A stretch of DNA of 64,000 bases from Mesodorylaimus sp. YZB2_4 (GCA_030248295.1 JASANH010001085.1:62001-126000), one strand, 5' to 3'; shown: positions 12,401-25,004, counted from the first letter of the stretch. A program made the numbers and translations. Notes: generated by a model from the sequence alone, not told the origin.

Positions 12401-12899
12401 GGAAATCAAGCTTACGGGCATGAACTGGACTGGGAGAAAGTCAGACGTATTTATGAATGCAAAGGAACATACACACCAGCACCCACAACTCCAGGTAACC
12501 ATCCAGGTGGGGTACCAGCAGACTACCACTTACCTTGTTTTCCAGTGCCTTGTGAGGACAGCATCGGCTACTGCGCCACATACCTGGATCAATGTGGGAA
12601 AGCACTGTGGACCATATCGTCATGTCGCAAAACATGCGGTTTCTGTCGTGGTTCAACATCACAGGGCCCTGAGCCGACGGAAAAACCAACTTGAACATCG
12701 CCACCGACAACAACTCAGTCACTAGCACCGACTTCTCCTCGTATGTCCGCCCAGTCGCTCCCCAACTTCCTAGATTTAACATTTCCGCTTTGTAGAAAAA
12801 TGCGAAGATCTGATCAGCTACTGTCGCGACTACACGCACGCGTGCGGCAAAGAAGGATGGACGGAGAGGGCTTGCAGGAAGACGTGCAGATTGTGCTGA
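9428..12899 (+). CDS. Astacin-family zinc metalloprotease with two C-terminal ShKT domains; in-frame TGA between them
   Basis: Secreted M12A peptidase. Exons: 9428-9487, 10331-10411, 10470-10542, 10721-10841, 11171-11361, 12237-12494, 12546-12740, 12796-12899. All joins keep frame and use GT/AG. Exon 1 encodes a hydrophobic leader (MTHESVLALFLTVGSKYFLT). Exon 2 carries propeptide sequence ending FQGDIQLPSK. NRNAILRAKRW marks the start of the mature domain. The zinc site is HELLHCIGLWHEQSRHDRD (His145, Glu146, His149, His155), and the Met-turn is SIMHY (Met204, Tyr206). Two six-Cys ShKT domains follow (exons 6 and 7) around a Thr/Pro linker. A TGA at 12692-12694, codon 311, sits in that linker, while frame, donor and second ShKT remain intact downstream. 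Either the protein ends after one ShKT (310 aa) or the TGA is a recent nonsense change. The catalytic domain looks functional. Substrate is unknown. Confidence 0.85.
10944..10954 (-). repeat. tRNA-like B box (SINE relic) in an astacin intron
   Basis: GGTGCGACTCC on the minus strand resembles a tRNA B box (GGTTCGANTCC) and lies in the intron 10842-11170. No well-formed tRNA can be folded around it, so it is most likely a degraded tRNA-derived SINE. Confidence 0.35.
11557..11596 (+). repeat. Poly-C cluster
   Basis: C10-G-C13, then an A-rich spacer and C9, inside the large intron between the zinc-site and Met-turn exons of the astacin gene. A similar C/A block occurs at 47875-47905. Confidence 0.85.
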
Positions 12900-13315
12900 T
12901 CGTGAGTGATGCGCGATTGATCGAAACAACGCCCCACTTTTACAGCGTTCCGACGGGAAAATGCTATGATTAGTGGACTGACTGGTTTCTAGTCAGTAAA
13001 CAACTGATCTGATATGATTTATTCCCTTAGCCAAACGAGCTTGCGCTAAAATGCGGGACACATGAACGCGTGACACTAAACGGAGAGTTCTTTGCCTATG
13101 TTTAAAATAGGCAAAGAGCCGCAGGATTGAGCCATTTGCGGGTTCTGCCAGCTTCCTGCAGCGAAGAGGTCTAACCTAGAGAACAATTTGTGAAGAAAGA
13201 TAGAGCACGTATGCTATATTTGCGATTGCATTCCTACGATGACAGGAAGTCATATGACACCTTACTGCAAATACCGAAATAGAATCCTGTGTAACCAGCA
13301 TTTTTGGCAGTCGGA

Positions 13316-13420
13316 AGATCGCCCTACCCCTGGCTGGGAGCCGTCAACAACTTCGGTTAATGTTTCAGCCTCAGGTAGTCGCGAGACTTGTCCATCTCCC
13401 GCCTGTGTACACGAAACAAT
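13316..13420 (+). repeat. Interspersed repeat family A, fragment
   Basis: Contains the family core CCCTGGCTGGGAG, a GTCAAC segment, and then GGTTAATGTTTCAGCC. Other copies are at 16715-16915 (+), 24795-24995 (-), 29400-29620 (+), 43795-43925 (foldback) and 52080-52235 (-). Confidence 0.6.
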
Positions 13421-14452
13421 GGATTTTGAGCAAACGAATTTTCGAGTTTGCATTTTCTGGATTCTGTTTCAGCCTTCGAAGCAACTCCAGCATGTTACGG
13501 GGTACACATGCATGTTTCCACATGCATCAGCCATTCATGCGTGAATGGTATCATGCTGTGCGCAACGATACTATGCAACCACCCTGGAGCCTATGACGTG
13601 TTGCGACATTTGCTGCTTGAAATTCTTGGAGGGCGTAGCTAGGGCGGTTAGCTTTAATGCCAGGAAGTAAAAGAGCCAGGAAGTAAAAGAACGGTTACTT
13701 ACTGTAGGTTGGATGGGCGGTCTCTCTCGCTTTATTCGACTCACGCAGTTGTTTCCTGAATTCTTTGTAAGCCCCTCTGAACTACCGCTCACGTATTTCG
13801 CTTGGTAATGTTGCAAATTAACATTACTTGTCATGCTGACCAAGCATCAGGGACGGTCGGTAGCCCCTCTGGTTAATGCCGCAAGCGTCCACGAGTTGAC
13901 TCTAAGGTAGGCGTGCAGTGCTTGGTTTGTCCGCGAGTGTCTATGGGCGAGTTTAGCGCTGTTGAGACATCGTTGCATAAAATGCTTTGGTCCTCACTGC
14001 ATCTACAGGGCTGGGCGTATTTGATCAGCAGCCAAATCTGCAACAAAGCAGTTTCATCGACCGTGGAGGGGGTGCTCACGATCAGCATAAACGCCTGTGA
14101 GGTTCTCAACAGGCATCTTATTGTCAGCAATCGATACCCTGCAGGGTAAGCCTTCCTGTCAGACCCGCTCGCTTTTTAGCAGCCCAAGCCCGCTACCTCG
14201 ATCATCGTACGCCACAACACTCGGTAGAAACTGCATTGAGGCACCCGCTTGGGCACTCAGTGACCCCTTCGAGGCATGGGCGCATTACGATGACTGTGAC
14301 GTTCTCCACACATGTTGACCGCATCTGTGGACTGTGTGCCAGTTGAAACAGTGCACGAACATGGCGCCACTCGTGCAGTACCCCATTTAGTTTAATATTC
14401 ATTCATTTTGAGAGCGGTGAGGAAATTCCTACATTGCACAGCCTTTCTTGCC

Positions 14453-14460
14453 TATAAAAG
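14453..14460 (+). promoter_or_regulatory. TATA box upstream of the astacin pseudogene
   Basis: TATAAAAG, identical to the octamer before the intact astacin gene, about 208 bases before the ATG at 14668. Confidence 0.45.
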
Positions 14461-14989
14461 CATGCACTGTGTTGCACCTATGTCTGGGCGACAGTAACTG
14501 AACACAATTCTTGCGTGTGCAACTGAATCAACAACACGTTTCACAAAGACACGAGGAGTTTTAGAGTGTGATCAGTCAACGAAACTAGCGAAATCGGTAC
14601 TGCCTGCACTTCACTGTACTATACTATACATTCGTAAGAAAGCTTCTCGTAAGGGTAGTCAAGTGCAATGTCCAATTGCTACATTTGTTCCCTATTGCGT
14701 ATCGCTGCGTTGTCATTGTCAACAGTGAGTACACGAAATGGAATTAAAAAATTCCAAGTTATTCTCCAAAAAGACGTCTCAAATATTTCGCACAGAGGTT
14801 TCTTTTGGCCCTAAGAGCATAATAAAATTTTTTGTTTTCCAAAATTCGACTTAACGGTTGGCGATGTTCTTTTGTGAGACAAGAAATACGGATTAAGAAG
14901 AGGACATTAGCCCAATCTATCGTCGCCATCGTTAGAAAAGAGTGCGCGGACAAATTTTTTAGTTTAGCTCGAGCTGCTTGTATCGGCGC

Positions 14990-15145
14990 ACGCAGTGTAT
15001 GATTGCGTACAAGCCAGTTTGCGTATGCGTACATGCGAACACTGGTTAGAATGCGTGTGCGTATACGCATCCAAATTTCAATTCGTAATACGCAAACTTT
15101 GCGTATGCGTATTTTGTACGCAACCAACTGTAGTGCGCATACGCG
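14990..15145. repeat. Degenerate GCGTATGCGTA repeat
   Basis: Alternating GCGTATGCGTAC-like blocks on both strands (TGCGTAC, GCGTATGCG, ATACGCA, GTATACGC) make the region a cluster of short palindromes. It sits between the leader exon and later exons of the astacin pseudogene. Confidence 0.6.
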
Positions 15146-16185
15146 AGACGCACGGCAGAAGAACTCCGGCCGACACGGAAACAGCCTTGCACTCGTCAAA
15201 CCTGTTGCATTCGAATCTTTAGCAAAAGATCAAGTGAATCCGATCAAAGAAGCCATGAAAGCCATCGAGACGAGCACTTGAATTCGTTTTAAACCTAGAA
15301 AGAATGGCCCCAATCATGTGGTCATTCGAAACACACCAGGAGGGTAAGAAACATCATCCAAACTGGCCCAGAGTAATCGATAATCAGAAAATGCATGCAG
15401 ATGTTTTTTGACTGGAGTCGGAATGCAAGGTGGTCAGCAGAAGATTTCGCTTCAGGATAACAAAAATGGAACTTGCATGGTTCACAGAATTATTGTCCAC
15501 GAATTGCTACATGCTGTCAGGCTCTGGCACGGCATGCCAGTCATGCCATGATCGCGATGATTTCATCACTATTCGATAGGAAAATTTGCCAAAAAGAAAA
15601 ATAGTTTGAAGTACTGTTCTGTGACTTTAAATAGGTGCACACGCTTCCAGAAAAAAGATTAGATTCAAGATGGGTCTGGAGTGAAAATATATTTGAGGGG
15701 GCACACGGGGAGGGGCGAGACAAGCAATCTATCCGTGTGCCCATTCGGCTATCACGGCTGGATATGGATGCCCTCACGCGACTCTCCTTCACCCACTCGA
15801 GGTACAGTAACTGTTGTATTCTAAGGAGACACGACCAGTGCCCCATTCCGTAAAGTGGCCGCAGCCGATAGCAATACATACGGTATCCCCTACAACTACC
15901 TCAGCGTCATGCACTACAATGTATTCAGTTCTGGTGTCAATGGAAAGGTCACGATGGAACCATAGGATAAGGCATACCTGTATGAAATCGGATACCAGCC
16001 ACACGCCCATGAATAGGACTGGGAAAAAGTGCGAAGAGTCTACGAGTGTAAAGGAAAGTACACTCCTGTACCGACTACCAGGGGTATGCTCTGCAGACTT
16101 GGGATTTGGGATTTGTAAACATGATGCCCCGCTCCAGAGAAAGAGTCCTTCTCAGCTCGGTCACCCACTGAACACAGGAGACATA

Positions 16186-16525
16186 CGCGGCCGTGGTGCA
16201 GTGGATCGGCATTTGCCTACCAGCATTACTTAGAAGAGCGTGGATGCGGGTTCGATCCCCGTTGATGGAGGTTGGTTTGCGAACCATGACCTCTCGCTGC
16301 ACTCTCGCCTTGTACTTGCATGCCAGGCCAGGTGACTTAGCCAGTACAATCGGGGTGCTCCGAGTGGAACGGGGGCAGCCAAACGAGGGGACAGTCTCGG
16401 CTGTCGAACACTGCCAGGTTTCACAGCCCGCCCGCCATTGTCTGAGGAAGTCGGTGTCCAGTCCAGGATGCCCTCGCCTGGAGTCGCATAGACGGAAGCT
16501 GCTGTTTGCGCTGGTCCCCGATTAG
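16186..16525 (+). repeat. tRNA-derived SINE, copy 1
   Basis: A box TGGTGCAGTGG at 16194-16204 and B box GGTTCGATCCC at 16249-16259 have tRNA-like order and spacing. The unrelated body that follows is shared with the minus-strand copies at about 17885-18285 and 45889-46117. Not a functional tRNA, because no acceptor stem closes. Confidence 0.75.
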
Positions 16526-16714
16526 ACTCACTCTACGTACTGTGGTGGCAGAACACACGGCGCGCTCTGGACTGGAATACGGTGGCTCAGGAACTGAGAA
16601 GATAGTGTCGAGTAATAAGGGCACGCAGCAGTTGTGATAGGAGCGCGTGACAGGCATTCCGTTAGCAGGATATTAGTGCCCTTGAGCGTGTGCAGGGTAC
16701 AGGTTCTTACCCTT

Positions 16715-16915
16715 TGCCGGCAAGCCATGGCGAGTGGGAGAGAATCATCGATTCTCTCCCTGGCTGGGAAACGTCAACGTCTCGGGTTGATGTTTCAGCC
16801 ATGAGTATAGTCGCAAGATTTGCCTGCCTGCTCCAGTCGGAGTTGTTGTCCCGCCGACTTCAGGCGGTCGCACTCTCTCGTACGCCAACCCGGCATGGTT
16901 TCAAGGGTTGTACTG
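16715..16915 (+). repeat. Interspersed repeat family A
   Basis: Best full-length single-orientation copy. It starts GGCGAGTGGGAGAGAATC, has the CTCCCTGGCTGGGAAACGTC core and GGGTTGATGTTTCAGCC, and ends in a Cys/Pro-codon-like GTTGTCCCGCCGAC stretch. The 5' part contains a short GAGAGAATC/GATTCTCTC palindrome. Confidence 0.65.
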
Positions 16916-17210
16916 TACGTTAACATACAGTATATAAGCCTCTGAGACCGCTAACTTTAAGTCGATGTAAGCGCGACCATGCAATCATCCATTTCTTATC
17001 TACGTAGTCATCAGTCTCACACTTTTCAGCACCATGCAAAGACACGCTGGCGTCATGAAAGGACCACTTGAATCAGTGCGGGAAGCAACCATGGACCGTG
17101 TCATCCTGTCGGAAGTCGTGCGGGTTCTGCAAAACCGCTGGCAGTTCAAAACCAAGTAATATCAAACCAGCACAGACCTCTTTTCTCGGGTATTGCCTAA
17201 AGCGGCGCGC

Positions 17211-17487
17211 AACATTGCACCTCGGTTGATCGGCTGCTGAAGCGTCAGCCGGCTGGCTCAGCTCGACAAATTAAATGCCGAGCTGGCCCCGAGCCCCTAA
17301 CTCGCAAACCTAGATCAATGTGAACAGTTCAGGCAAGTCAGCCAAGCTGAGCTAACCCCAAACCTAGCCCGGCAACTAGCTGAGTTGGCTGAGTCGCAAT
17401 GTGAACGACACCTCAGCTAATAAGCTCGGCTGACTCCACTCGCGGCTGGCTCAGCCGGGCAGGCATGACAGCCGAGATGCAACATGC
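17211..17487. mobile_element. TIR element, CGGCTGA-rich family
   Basis: The ends ATTGCACCTCGG and CCGAGATGCAACAT are inverted repeats. The interior is rich in GCCGAGCTGGCTCAG. Related copies are at 44826-44958 (17-bp perfect TIRs) and a fragment at about 38740-38826. Confidence 0.6.
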
Positions 17488-17884
17488 ATGAAGTTGGACA
17501 TAATTCTTTGATTCACAGATGGTACAGAGTAGTTTATGTTTCAGAAAAGTCTGCGAATGGAATTTTGTTTTTCATTCAGTATGTTCATGAATTCCTTAAC
17601 AAGTCACGAAGAAACACGCAAGAGTGACAGAGAATTTTATTTTTATGATAGCTTGATGTGACTTCCTGAGATTAGGCACAGGGAATAAAGTTTAGGTCTG
17701 AGGTTCTGACTCGACGAGAGTCTGGTTCTGGTTTGACTAGAGGTGTCTTCAGGGTCAAGGGAACTTGTGAATGACGTCTCCAGGGAGTTTACTGTAATTT
17801 CTCGCGGTCCACGATAAAGTTAGAGTAAATAACATTTCTGAGAGCATCAAGCGCAGCAAAATATTTTTTTTATAAATTTTTTGG

Positions 17885-18285
17885 GGCCCACGCCCGTTTT
17901 GCCTGTAGCTGGCTAGCAGTCGAACCTTATAAGCAGGGCTGAGCTGGGACCGGCACACACACAGCAGGGTCCCTCTGCGTGTCTGCACTAGGAGCACCTG
18001 CACAGGAGGGCATCCTGGAATGAACACCGACTTCCTCGGGCGATGGCCGGTCGGCTGTGAACTCTGCTGGTGTTTGACAGCTGAGACTGTCTCTCCACTC
18101 GGAGCACCTCTAGGGTACCGGGCGAGTCACCCACTGCCTGGCGTGCAAGGTCTGAGAGGGTTTATGGTTCGCAGACCGACCTCCATCTCCGGGGATCGAA
18201 CCCGGGACGAGTCCAGCCACTCGCTCCCAAGCAATACGGAGAAACGAATTCCAAAGCGCTCCACCATCGCGACCGCAGCGCAGCG
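17885..18285 (-). repeat. tRNA-derived SINE, copy 2
   Basis: Read on the minus strand: A box TGGTGGAGCGC at 18256-18266, B box GGTTCGATCCC-type at 18192-18202, followed by the same body as copy 1 and a longer 3' tail. This is the most complete copy, about 400 bases. Confidence 0.75.
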
Positions 18286-18289
18286 GAAT

Positions 18290-21200
18290 GAGCTGAACCA
18301 GGCCAAGGTGGGTGTTCATGTAATAAGATCCTTGGCTCTGAAGCAACCGGCTAGATTCCTGTCTAGCAAGAGCATATATGTCCTGTCATTATAGCCCCGC
18401 AGTGCTGCGGTCAATGTGACTGAAGTTAACGGCAGTTCTTTCAATTCATGAAATATCAAAGATTCAGCTTCATTCTTTGCTGGAAGGTCTTGCATCGAAT
18501 GCTATCCAACGTTAAATGACGCTTCGGGCTTGTTGATTATAACTAGCTGAATCTGAGTAAGCAGTGCTGCTGCTCTGTTCAGATGCTGCATTCTTCGATG
18601 AAGGAAAACACATTATGTGGCTCTTTGACAAAATTTTGGCTTTGTCAGACGTACCTAGAAAGTGTCAAATACGTTGAAGCTGGAACTGCGGCACAGTCAG
18701 CACACTGCACAAGTGTTGCTTGTGTAGCCAGCGTGTTCGAACTTTTTGTCAGGTTTATTTATTAGAATCATAAACATTGAGGGGATATCCGAAGCATGAT
18801 AGAAGTACATTTGAGACTGGCCATCCTACTTCCTTCTAAAATCGACCTGTTTTGTGTGAGGTCATTCACGAAAGGAGAACATGACCACAGCTATTTCCCA
18901 ACTCGACCACCATGGGCCCTAATCATTCAATGGGATTTCAAATTTGACAGTCGGATTATGACAGCATTGCGCAGAATTTTCTCACGCTCCGCTCGACAGC
19001 AGGAGCACCTATTACGGCGTTCATGTTTTTTCATTCTCATCGCCAATCAGCCATATGTCGTTTCAGTCATTGACTCCGTGTACCTATCCGCCAATGCATA
19101 ACTTTCCCACGAGCATCGTCCATGCGCATCCTAATTTCATTTTTCGCTACCCCCTAACATCGCTCGTTTTCAAGGCAAGAATTGAAACGCACACATTTTA
19201 TGCAATCGAACTTGGCTATTGTGCGAATCAATGTCGAAATGGAATGAAAAGAAACCAGTTTCTAGAAGGCCCCCTCCGTGTAACTATCGAATCAGTTCAT
19301 GGTCGGTCAAATTCAAATTTGATGTCTTGTATATTGAAAAGGAGGAAAAGTAATTCAAACTTTAGACGGCGCACACAATGCACGAAATGGTGTGGTTATT
19401 TGTATTTTCTTGTTAGCCGTGCCGTTCATAGAGAAGAGGGCTATTTTTCTGCTGCGTGCGTGTGTGCATTTTTCTGTAAGCCGTGTTGTTCGTTAAGAGC
19501 GAGTACCCTGTTAGCCGTGTTTGGCAAAGACAATTGTCAAATTTAGCAACTTTTTGGCGCCTTATTGCAAAATAAATGATGTTGGCGCGAGTAAAATGTA
19601 CGGCTAACAGGAAAAACACAAAATCATAGGCTTTGTAGAGAATTGTGGGATGACAGGGCGATCTAAAGGTCGTATTTGGGTTCAAGTACCATCTGTACGG
19701 TATGCAAATTGTATCCTATCTTTACAATGAGGCACTCGTGCATATGAAAGGATGTTTTCTCTCGGTCTACGTACACTAATTTCTGAGCTCATTGTTCCGC
19801 CTGGGCAGCAGATCCGGCGCCCCGCTGCCACCATGAACACAAGAGAGCAGTTGGCGCGCGGTCGGGTTATAAACAGGGCCTGCTTGCCTAAGCACAAGTG
19901 TACATTATTAAAGGTGCGCCTATAAATGGGAGAAAAGATTGAGCCGTACGCGCGCTTATCCCGCGGCGATAAAACAGAATGACGAGCATAATGGCCAGTT
20001 TACCATGTGAGAAAATTGAATGGACAAACGAAGCAATCGAGTGGCCATTAAGACCACAATTGGCTTATTGTCTCTGGCTCATCTAACATCCAGGTCTGGA
20101 GAGCAGGTGCTCGTGTACGCGCCCACGGGTCGAGTGTTTAGCAACGTGCTCACGCGCAATCGACCTGCCCACCAGACCAACAGGGTACTGTAGACCGGGC
20201 ATGTACCGAGTCGTATTTGGAAAGAATGCGAGCAGTTCTCTTTTTCCTCATGAATCAAACGCATTGAAAAAAGCCATTTCTAAAATAGATACGATCTCGT
20301 CCCTTTTCTAATCCAACTAACATCCTGCATGGCAGGTGTTCGATACGGGGATGACTCGCGCTCGAAACACCGTGGGAACGTTCGAAATCCAGTTCTGTCA
20401 ACTCGACAATCGTCCTTCTGCTGGCGGACGCCAGATGACTTGCCCGCCTTGCACAAACCAAAAAAGGTGAAAGGTGCCGCCCAAGCGCGGAGTACTTCGG
20501 TCAGCGTCAAGCGAATCTATTCTTGTATTACCTCTTGTACATGGCCCGATTCGAAGAATTAGCGAACTACAAAAGGTACCGCTCTTTGAGCCAGGGCGCC
20601 AGGCGCACGGGCGCGTCGTCACGGCGTCACTTTCCATGTTTAGCGTGACTCCGAGGCGGGCGGCATCAAAGGCGGCCAGTCGTGGCGGCAGCAGGTGAAT
20701 AACAAATAAGGATATGGACTCGATCGAGCCGTTCTCCCACGCCCATTCACCCGCATAGCATTCTTGTAAACGCGTCGAGTCGCCGCCTAACGCCCGTCCT
20801 TTTATGTCTAGGTAAATAATAATCGCCACCATAAAAGGCTCGCCTTTCGCCAGATTGCCAATTTAGTACGAGACCGTGAGACACACATGAGCACTAATTA
20901 TCCAATGGCGACCAGTGAAACAGCTGTTAGTCTTTGGCGGCGCCAGTAAGGAGCGGATCGTCAACGCATGTGAACATAGCGAGGCATTGAAGATCGCTGT
21001 GATAATGTAACGCTGTTGACAAGAACTTTACAGTGCCAAGTGTAAAGTCACGACTGGCTCGCACTGTTTGAAATGTCCCATTCTAGAGCGTACTGTGGAT
21101 CAATGCGCTGCTAAGGCGTGACGAGGAGTACTGTAGCGCAGTATGTGGCAGGTGCGATTTCCTGGAGAAGCACTAAACGCACGCAAGTCTTCCAGTGTCG

Positions 21201-22843
21201 CCTTGTACCGTTCTAGCCAAACCGATGTCCTTCGTTCAGGCTTGGCATTTTCGGGCACGCCAAAACGAACAATCCCGATGGTAACTAAGAAGCTCTTTGC
21301 AAAGAAATCCGCGTGGTCCGCTACTACTTTATTCAACTTATAAAAAAGACACACTGTTTTGCTTTTTTCCAGCTCCAGTGCATTTTTCACTCCACTTTAC
21401 ACTGAAACCTACCGCATTTGCTGACTCTTTCATGAAATCTGATCGCTCCACCACGACCCAGTGGCATAAATCCAAAAATCCACGCGGTATTATTACGAAA
21501 CCGAGGTAATAATGGACTGTTAGGTCTTTGGTGCCACGCTGGATCGAATTGTGCCACGGCGAGAACAACGGAAACGCATGTAACCACCCGTGGTGACTCC
21601 ACGGAGGAAATTCGACACGTTTCCCGTCGACAAATGGACAACGAACGATGCGTGAAATTTCTAGCCTCTGGCTCATTGTCTTGCGCATACACCCGCCACG
21701 GTACCCGCTAAGTTAATTCTCGCTTCAACAGGTGCCATGCGAGTCATTTACCTGTCGCTAGTAATCTGACACCCAAACTGGGAGAAAGGTGTTTGTGATA
21801 AAGCGTGAAGGAAAAACCAGTCACACCATTCGTGTCTGCTGGCTGCGGGGTGTCTACGCGCGAGTGTAAAAACACATCGTAAACCACCTAGGTTGACACT
21901 CGAACTTGGATGGCATATGATAGATGGCAAAGTATTCCTAATTACCACCTTACTATTTCTAAAATCTGTTTCGCTCAGTCAAAAGTGCCACCAACGTCGT
22001 CGCCACCAGATGGCGAATTGGTGGGAAAAACACCCGCTTAAAATCCTCATTTCATTACTGGCAGCTGCCAGGATTAGAAAAACTTCTTTATCCCTTCAGG
22101 CGGTTGCAGCTGTTTAGGGGAAACGGGAGTGAGAAAAGGATCAAATGTTGAAAAAGTTTCATCGACATTTGGCCTGTTCTATGCTTCAAACAGTTGCTAG
22201 CCATAATCTCGTTTTCGTGGTCAGTTGTTCGACGTGAACGAGTTAAATTGAAATTCGAGAATGTGGCCGTATGTCCGAGTGCATTGTGCCACCCGACTCC
22301 CCGCAGTCGCCATACAAATGGCAGTAAATTTTTACGATACGCTCTATTTACTTGACCCTATTCACTTCCAGTGCCCCCCGCATTGCAAACAGGCAGTTGG
22401 ATTTTTGTCAACAAGAATGTACAGTTTGGGTACTCGAATTGTATCCATTGTACACATGCCTAGTTTCAGTACGACCATTTCCCACGATCGTTGATTTCCT
22501 TCCCACCAACCAAGGAAATTGAGAATTCTTGGCAAAAACAGCTGCGCTCGTGAGTCCTGGGAGAACACGGCCACAAAAGGAATAAGGTGGGCTTGGGCTA
22601 CGTCTGGCGGACGTGTGCCGACCATAGCAGATGTTTTCGCACGAGAATGGCGTGGGAACATGCGTCGACCAATCGCCGGCCGCCGAGGGAGCGAGTGGGC
22701 GGAGCTACGAGGATCGCCGCCGCGCCGAGAAAGACTCGAGTCAAATCGAGATCGTTGATCGTCGAAAGTGGTCGCTTTTCAACTTCGCTCTTCGTAAACG
22801 TTTATTTCACTGACTTTCATCCTTATTCTTCGTCCTCTCGAAA
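18290..22843. other. No gene recognised
   Basis: About 4.5 kb without a supported gene. Frames such as 19055-19546 (+) and 20398-20832 (-) lack domains, biased composition or splice partners and overlap other frames of equal length. The last 300 bases (about 22540-22843) are GC-richer and directly precede the HLH gene, so they probably contain its promoter and 5' UTR, but no TATA box is seen. Confidence 0.35.
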
Positions 22844-24243
22844 ATGGTTTGCTCATCGGCGAGTACCAGCGGTGCGGCCAGTGGCCATGTGTCCGTCAAA
22901 TTTGGAATTCGTTTAATTTCGAAACCGAGCCGTTTCTCGAAACCAGTCTTGTCGCCAGCTGTGACCGCTCGTCGCTCGGTCCTGCGTCGTATTCGTCGAC
23001 AGGAATTGAGAAAATTAAAGGCATTATTGCCTAATGTGAGGCAACAACAACGAGAAGATGAGGTAAGGCGGGCTTAAAATTTGATGACTTTGCCTCTGTG
23101 AAATAACCAAATTTGTTTAGTTGGCCGTAGTGGAAGAAGCCGTTCGTTACATTGATCAGTTGCATACCACGATTATGGCTCGATTGTATTCTGGATCTTT
23201 ATCTTTCGGTGAGTGAAGTGTTTTTGACTCGAATAGGGGGCATCTGATTGAGATGTTAGGGATGGAATAGAACTGCGAATTGACGGCAGAAAGGGAATTA
23301 ACTCATTGTAACACTGGATCCGATTCAGATTTGCGTTAGCCTTATGAAAATAATCTACTGTAACTTGATTCGAATCTGTCTGATTTCAGTCACTATCAAT
23401 CAGAGAACTCTCGCCTGATCATATGGTCTAAAATTACCAGCTCTGTCAAAGCAATCCTGGTTTAAAAAATGATAAAAACAACTCCCTGATCGTGTTTTAA
23501 AAAAATTCTGAATCCTAGTCTGTCATCTGGCCAGCCAATCGTTCTCTCGTTCCTTATCCAAGTGCAAATAAGCAAACTTCTTGAACGGGCCCATTTCGCT
23601 AATCCTTGCTCTCGACCTGCCTTTTCCTGGCGCGGTGGTCAACGAAGCCCATATGCCGTCGCCTTCTGTTTTCGGCCACTCGTCTCATTGTGAGGGCCGG
23701 TGTTCGTGGGATTGTACGGCGCACATGTTGCTCCCTCGGTCGAGTACAATAAGAGGCGGCGGATGGTCCTTTGCTGTTCGCCCAATTAAGTTACCTAACG
23801 GCCAAATGCCGTCGAAAATTACTGGCCCGTTTCTGAGCAAGGCCAGGGTAGAATGAGCGGTTTGGCAGAGTCTTTAATTATGCGATTAAATAGCAGATGA
23901 TCGGAGTTTAGGCTCGCGCCCGCTTCTGTTCCTGTTTTGGTGACTGGAGGGCGTTGACCGTGGGACGAATGGGAGGGTGTTTAGTCGCCTAATTGAGCAG
24001 TCGAGCGGATGCTAATTGCTCGGACTATCTTGTCTAAACGAATGCCTTTTGATTTTAGAATCTGTGGCCGAACGTTTACATCCGTTTACGCTACAACAAA
24101 TCCAACGTCGAGCGGTGCCTGTGGACGAGAATCGTGGCAACACTCGTCTTCAAGACGTCAATCGCAATGCGCAAGGAGAAATGAGGTCGGTGGAAGGCGA
24201 GCAACAACGCATACGACTCCTCAATAAAATGGCCTATTATTGA
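22844..24243 (+). CDS. Helix-loop-helix transcriptional regulator, Id/Emc-like
   Basis: Three exons, 22844-23062, 23121-23208 and 24059-24243, join in frame (GTAAGG and GTGAGT donors, TTTAG acceptors) to give 163 residues. The HLH domain spans the first intron: helix 1 is about residues 54-65 (RKLKALLPNV), the loop is QQQREDE, and helix 2 is LAVVEEAVRYIDQLHTTIM. The segment before helix 1 (RRSVLRRIRRQELRK) is basic but does not match a canonical E-box-binding basic region, and there is no WRPW or Orange domain. Id/Emc proteins share this layout and act by titrating bHLH partners. The assignment to that class is inference; a divergent DNA-binding bHLH remains possible. The C-terminal exon is Gln/Arg/Asn-rich without a known motif. 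Confidence 0.7.
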
Positions 24244-24794
24244 AGTGTTCACTAGCATCTTTCCCTGGCTGTGATAACTCAGTGTAAACCGCTTGCAAGT
24301 GTTGTAGAAAGTGCTTGTGGTGCCTTGCATGGCTGCTTTGAAGTTTTAAGTGGACTGGAAAGCTTTTTACAAAAGCTGTGTAAGTTATGGAAAACAAGAA
24401 TCGAAAGAAAGTTGTTTCGATGTTTAAGAAGGCAGTGAGAAACAGTTGTGCAGGCCAGTGGCCAGCAACAGGTCACCTCGGACAGGTTGAGAAGAACGAC
24501 TGCAAGCGAGTAAAATAATCGTTTGAGGTGTTCACATCGCTCCACTATACTTGGCAGTTTTTCAAGAGTACTGTGCCAAATTATGAACAGGAAGGACTAT
24601 TGACCTCCCAGCTTGCGAGTTCCCGCAGTGACTGCTTGGTTGTGCGGTTTACTGAATGTGTGTCGATTCCCCCATCGTAATTTTTCGCCTGACGAAAACA
24701 TGACATTGGTTGCAACAGGCTTGTAGAATTTGGGCAGTGTAAAGAAAAATTTAAGAGCTGCAGCTCATGTGCAAGGTACTCGAGCTACGAACTT

Positions 24795-24995
24795 TTTGAA
24801 CTCCTTCTGTAGCCCAGCCTGGCAGGCGCAGGGGGAGGTGGCCGACCGAAGTCAGCGGGACAATCACTTCGACTGGAGCAGGTAAATCCTGCGACCATAC
24901 CTACGGCTGAAACATCAACCTGAGGGGTTGACTTCTCCCAGCCAGGGCAGAGTATTGATCTCTCTCCGACTCGCCATGGCCTACCATGCGGGGGG
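24795..24995 (-). repeat. Interspersed repeat family A
   Basis: Reverse-orientation copy: GGCTGAAACATCAACC, then TTCTCCCAGCCAGGG and GACTCGCCATGGCCTACC. The poly-G tract adjoins its end. Confidence 0.65.
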
Positions 24996-25004
24996 GGGGG
25001 GGGG
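24990..25004 (+). repeat. Poly-G tract (15)
   Basis: Fifteen consecutive G immediately after a family A repeat. Confidence 0.9.

Larger units (their letters stand above)
14668..17159 (+). pseudogene. Astacin/ShKT metalloprotease pseudogene
   Basis: Second copy of the astacin gene. A leader exon (14668-14724, hydrophobic, GTGAGT donor) survives. Later exons are damaged and the propeptide and NAIL exons are not found. The exon at about 15222-15341 has TGA where the intact gene has Cys (in TCIRF). The zinc-site exon (about 15400-15590) keeps HELLHAVRLWH, but the following HEQSR segment is frameshifted. The Met-turn exon (about 15825-16080) keeps SVMHY and carries two TAG codons. A ShKT exon at about 17031-17159 has TGA at a structural Cys. 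A SINE copy (16186-16525) and a family A repeat lie between the last two exons. The multiple independent lesions make this a clear pseudogene. Confidence 0.85.

Noticed and set aside
15222-17159. TGA codons at cysteine positions as possible selenocysteine
   Set aside because: The same copy also has TAG stops and a frameshift in the zinc-site exon, so it is an ordinary pseudogene; no SECIS-like hairpin was noticed.
19055-19546. 163-codon plus-strand frame
   Set aside because: No domain or splice support, and opposite-strand frames of similar size overlap it.
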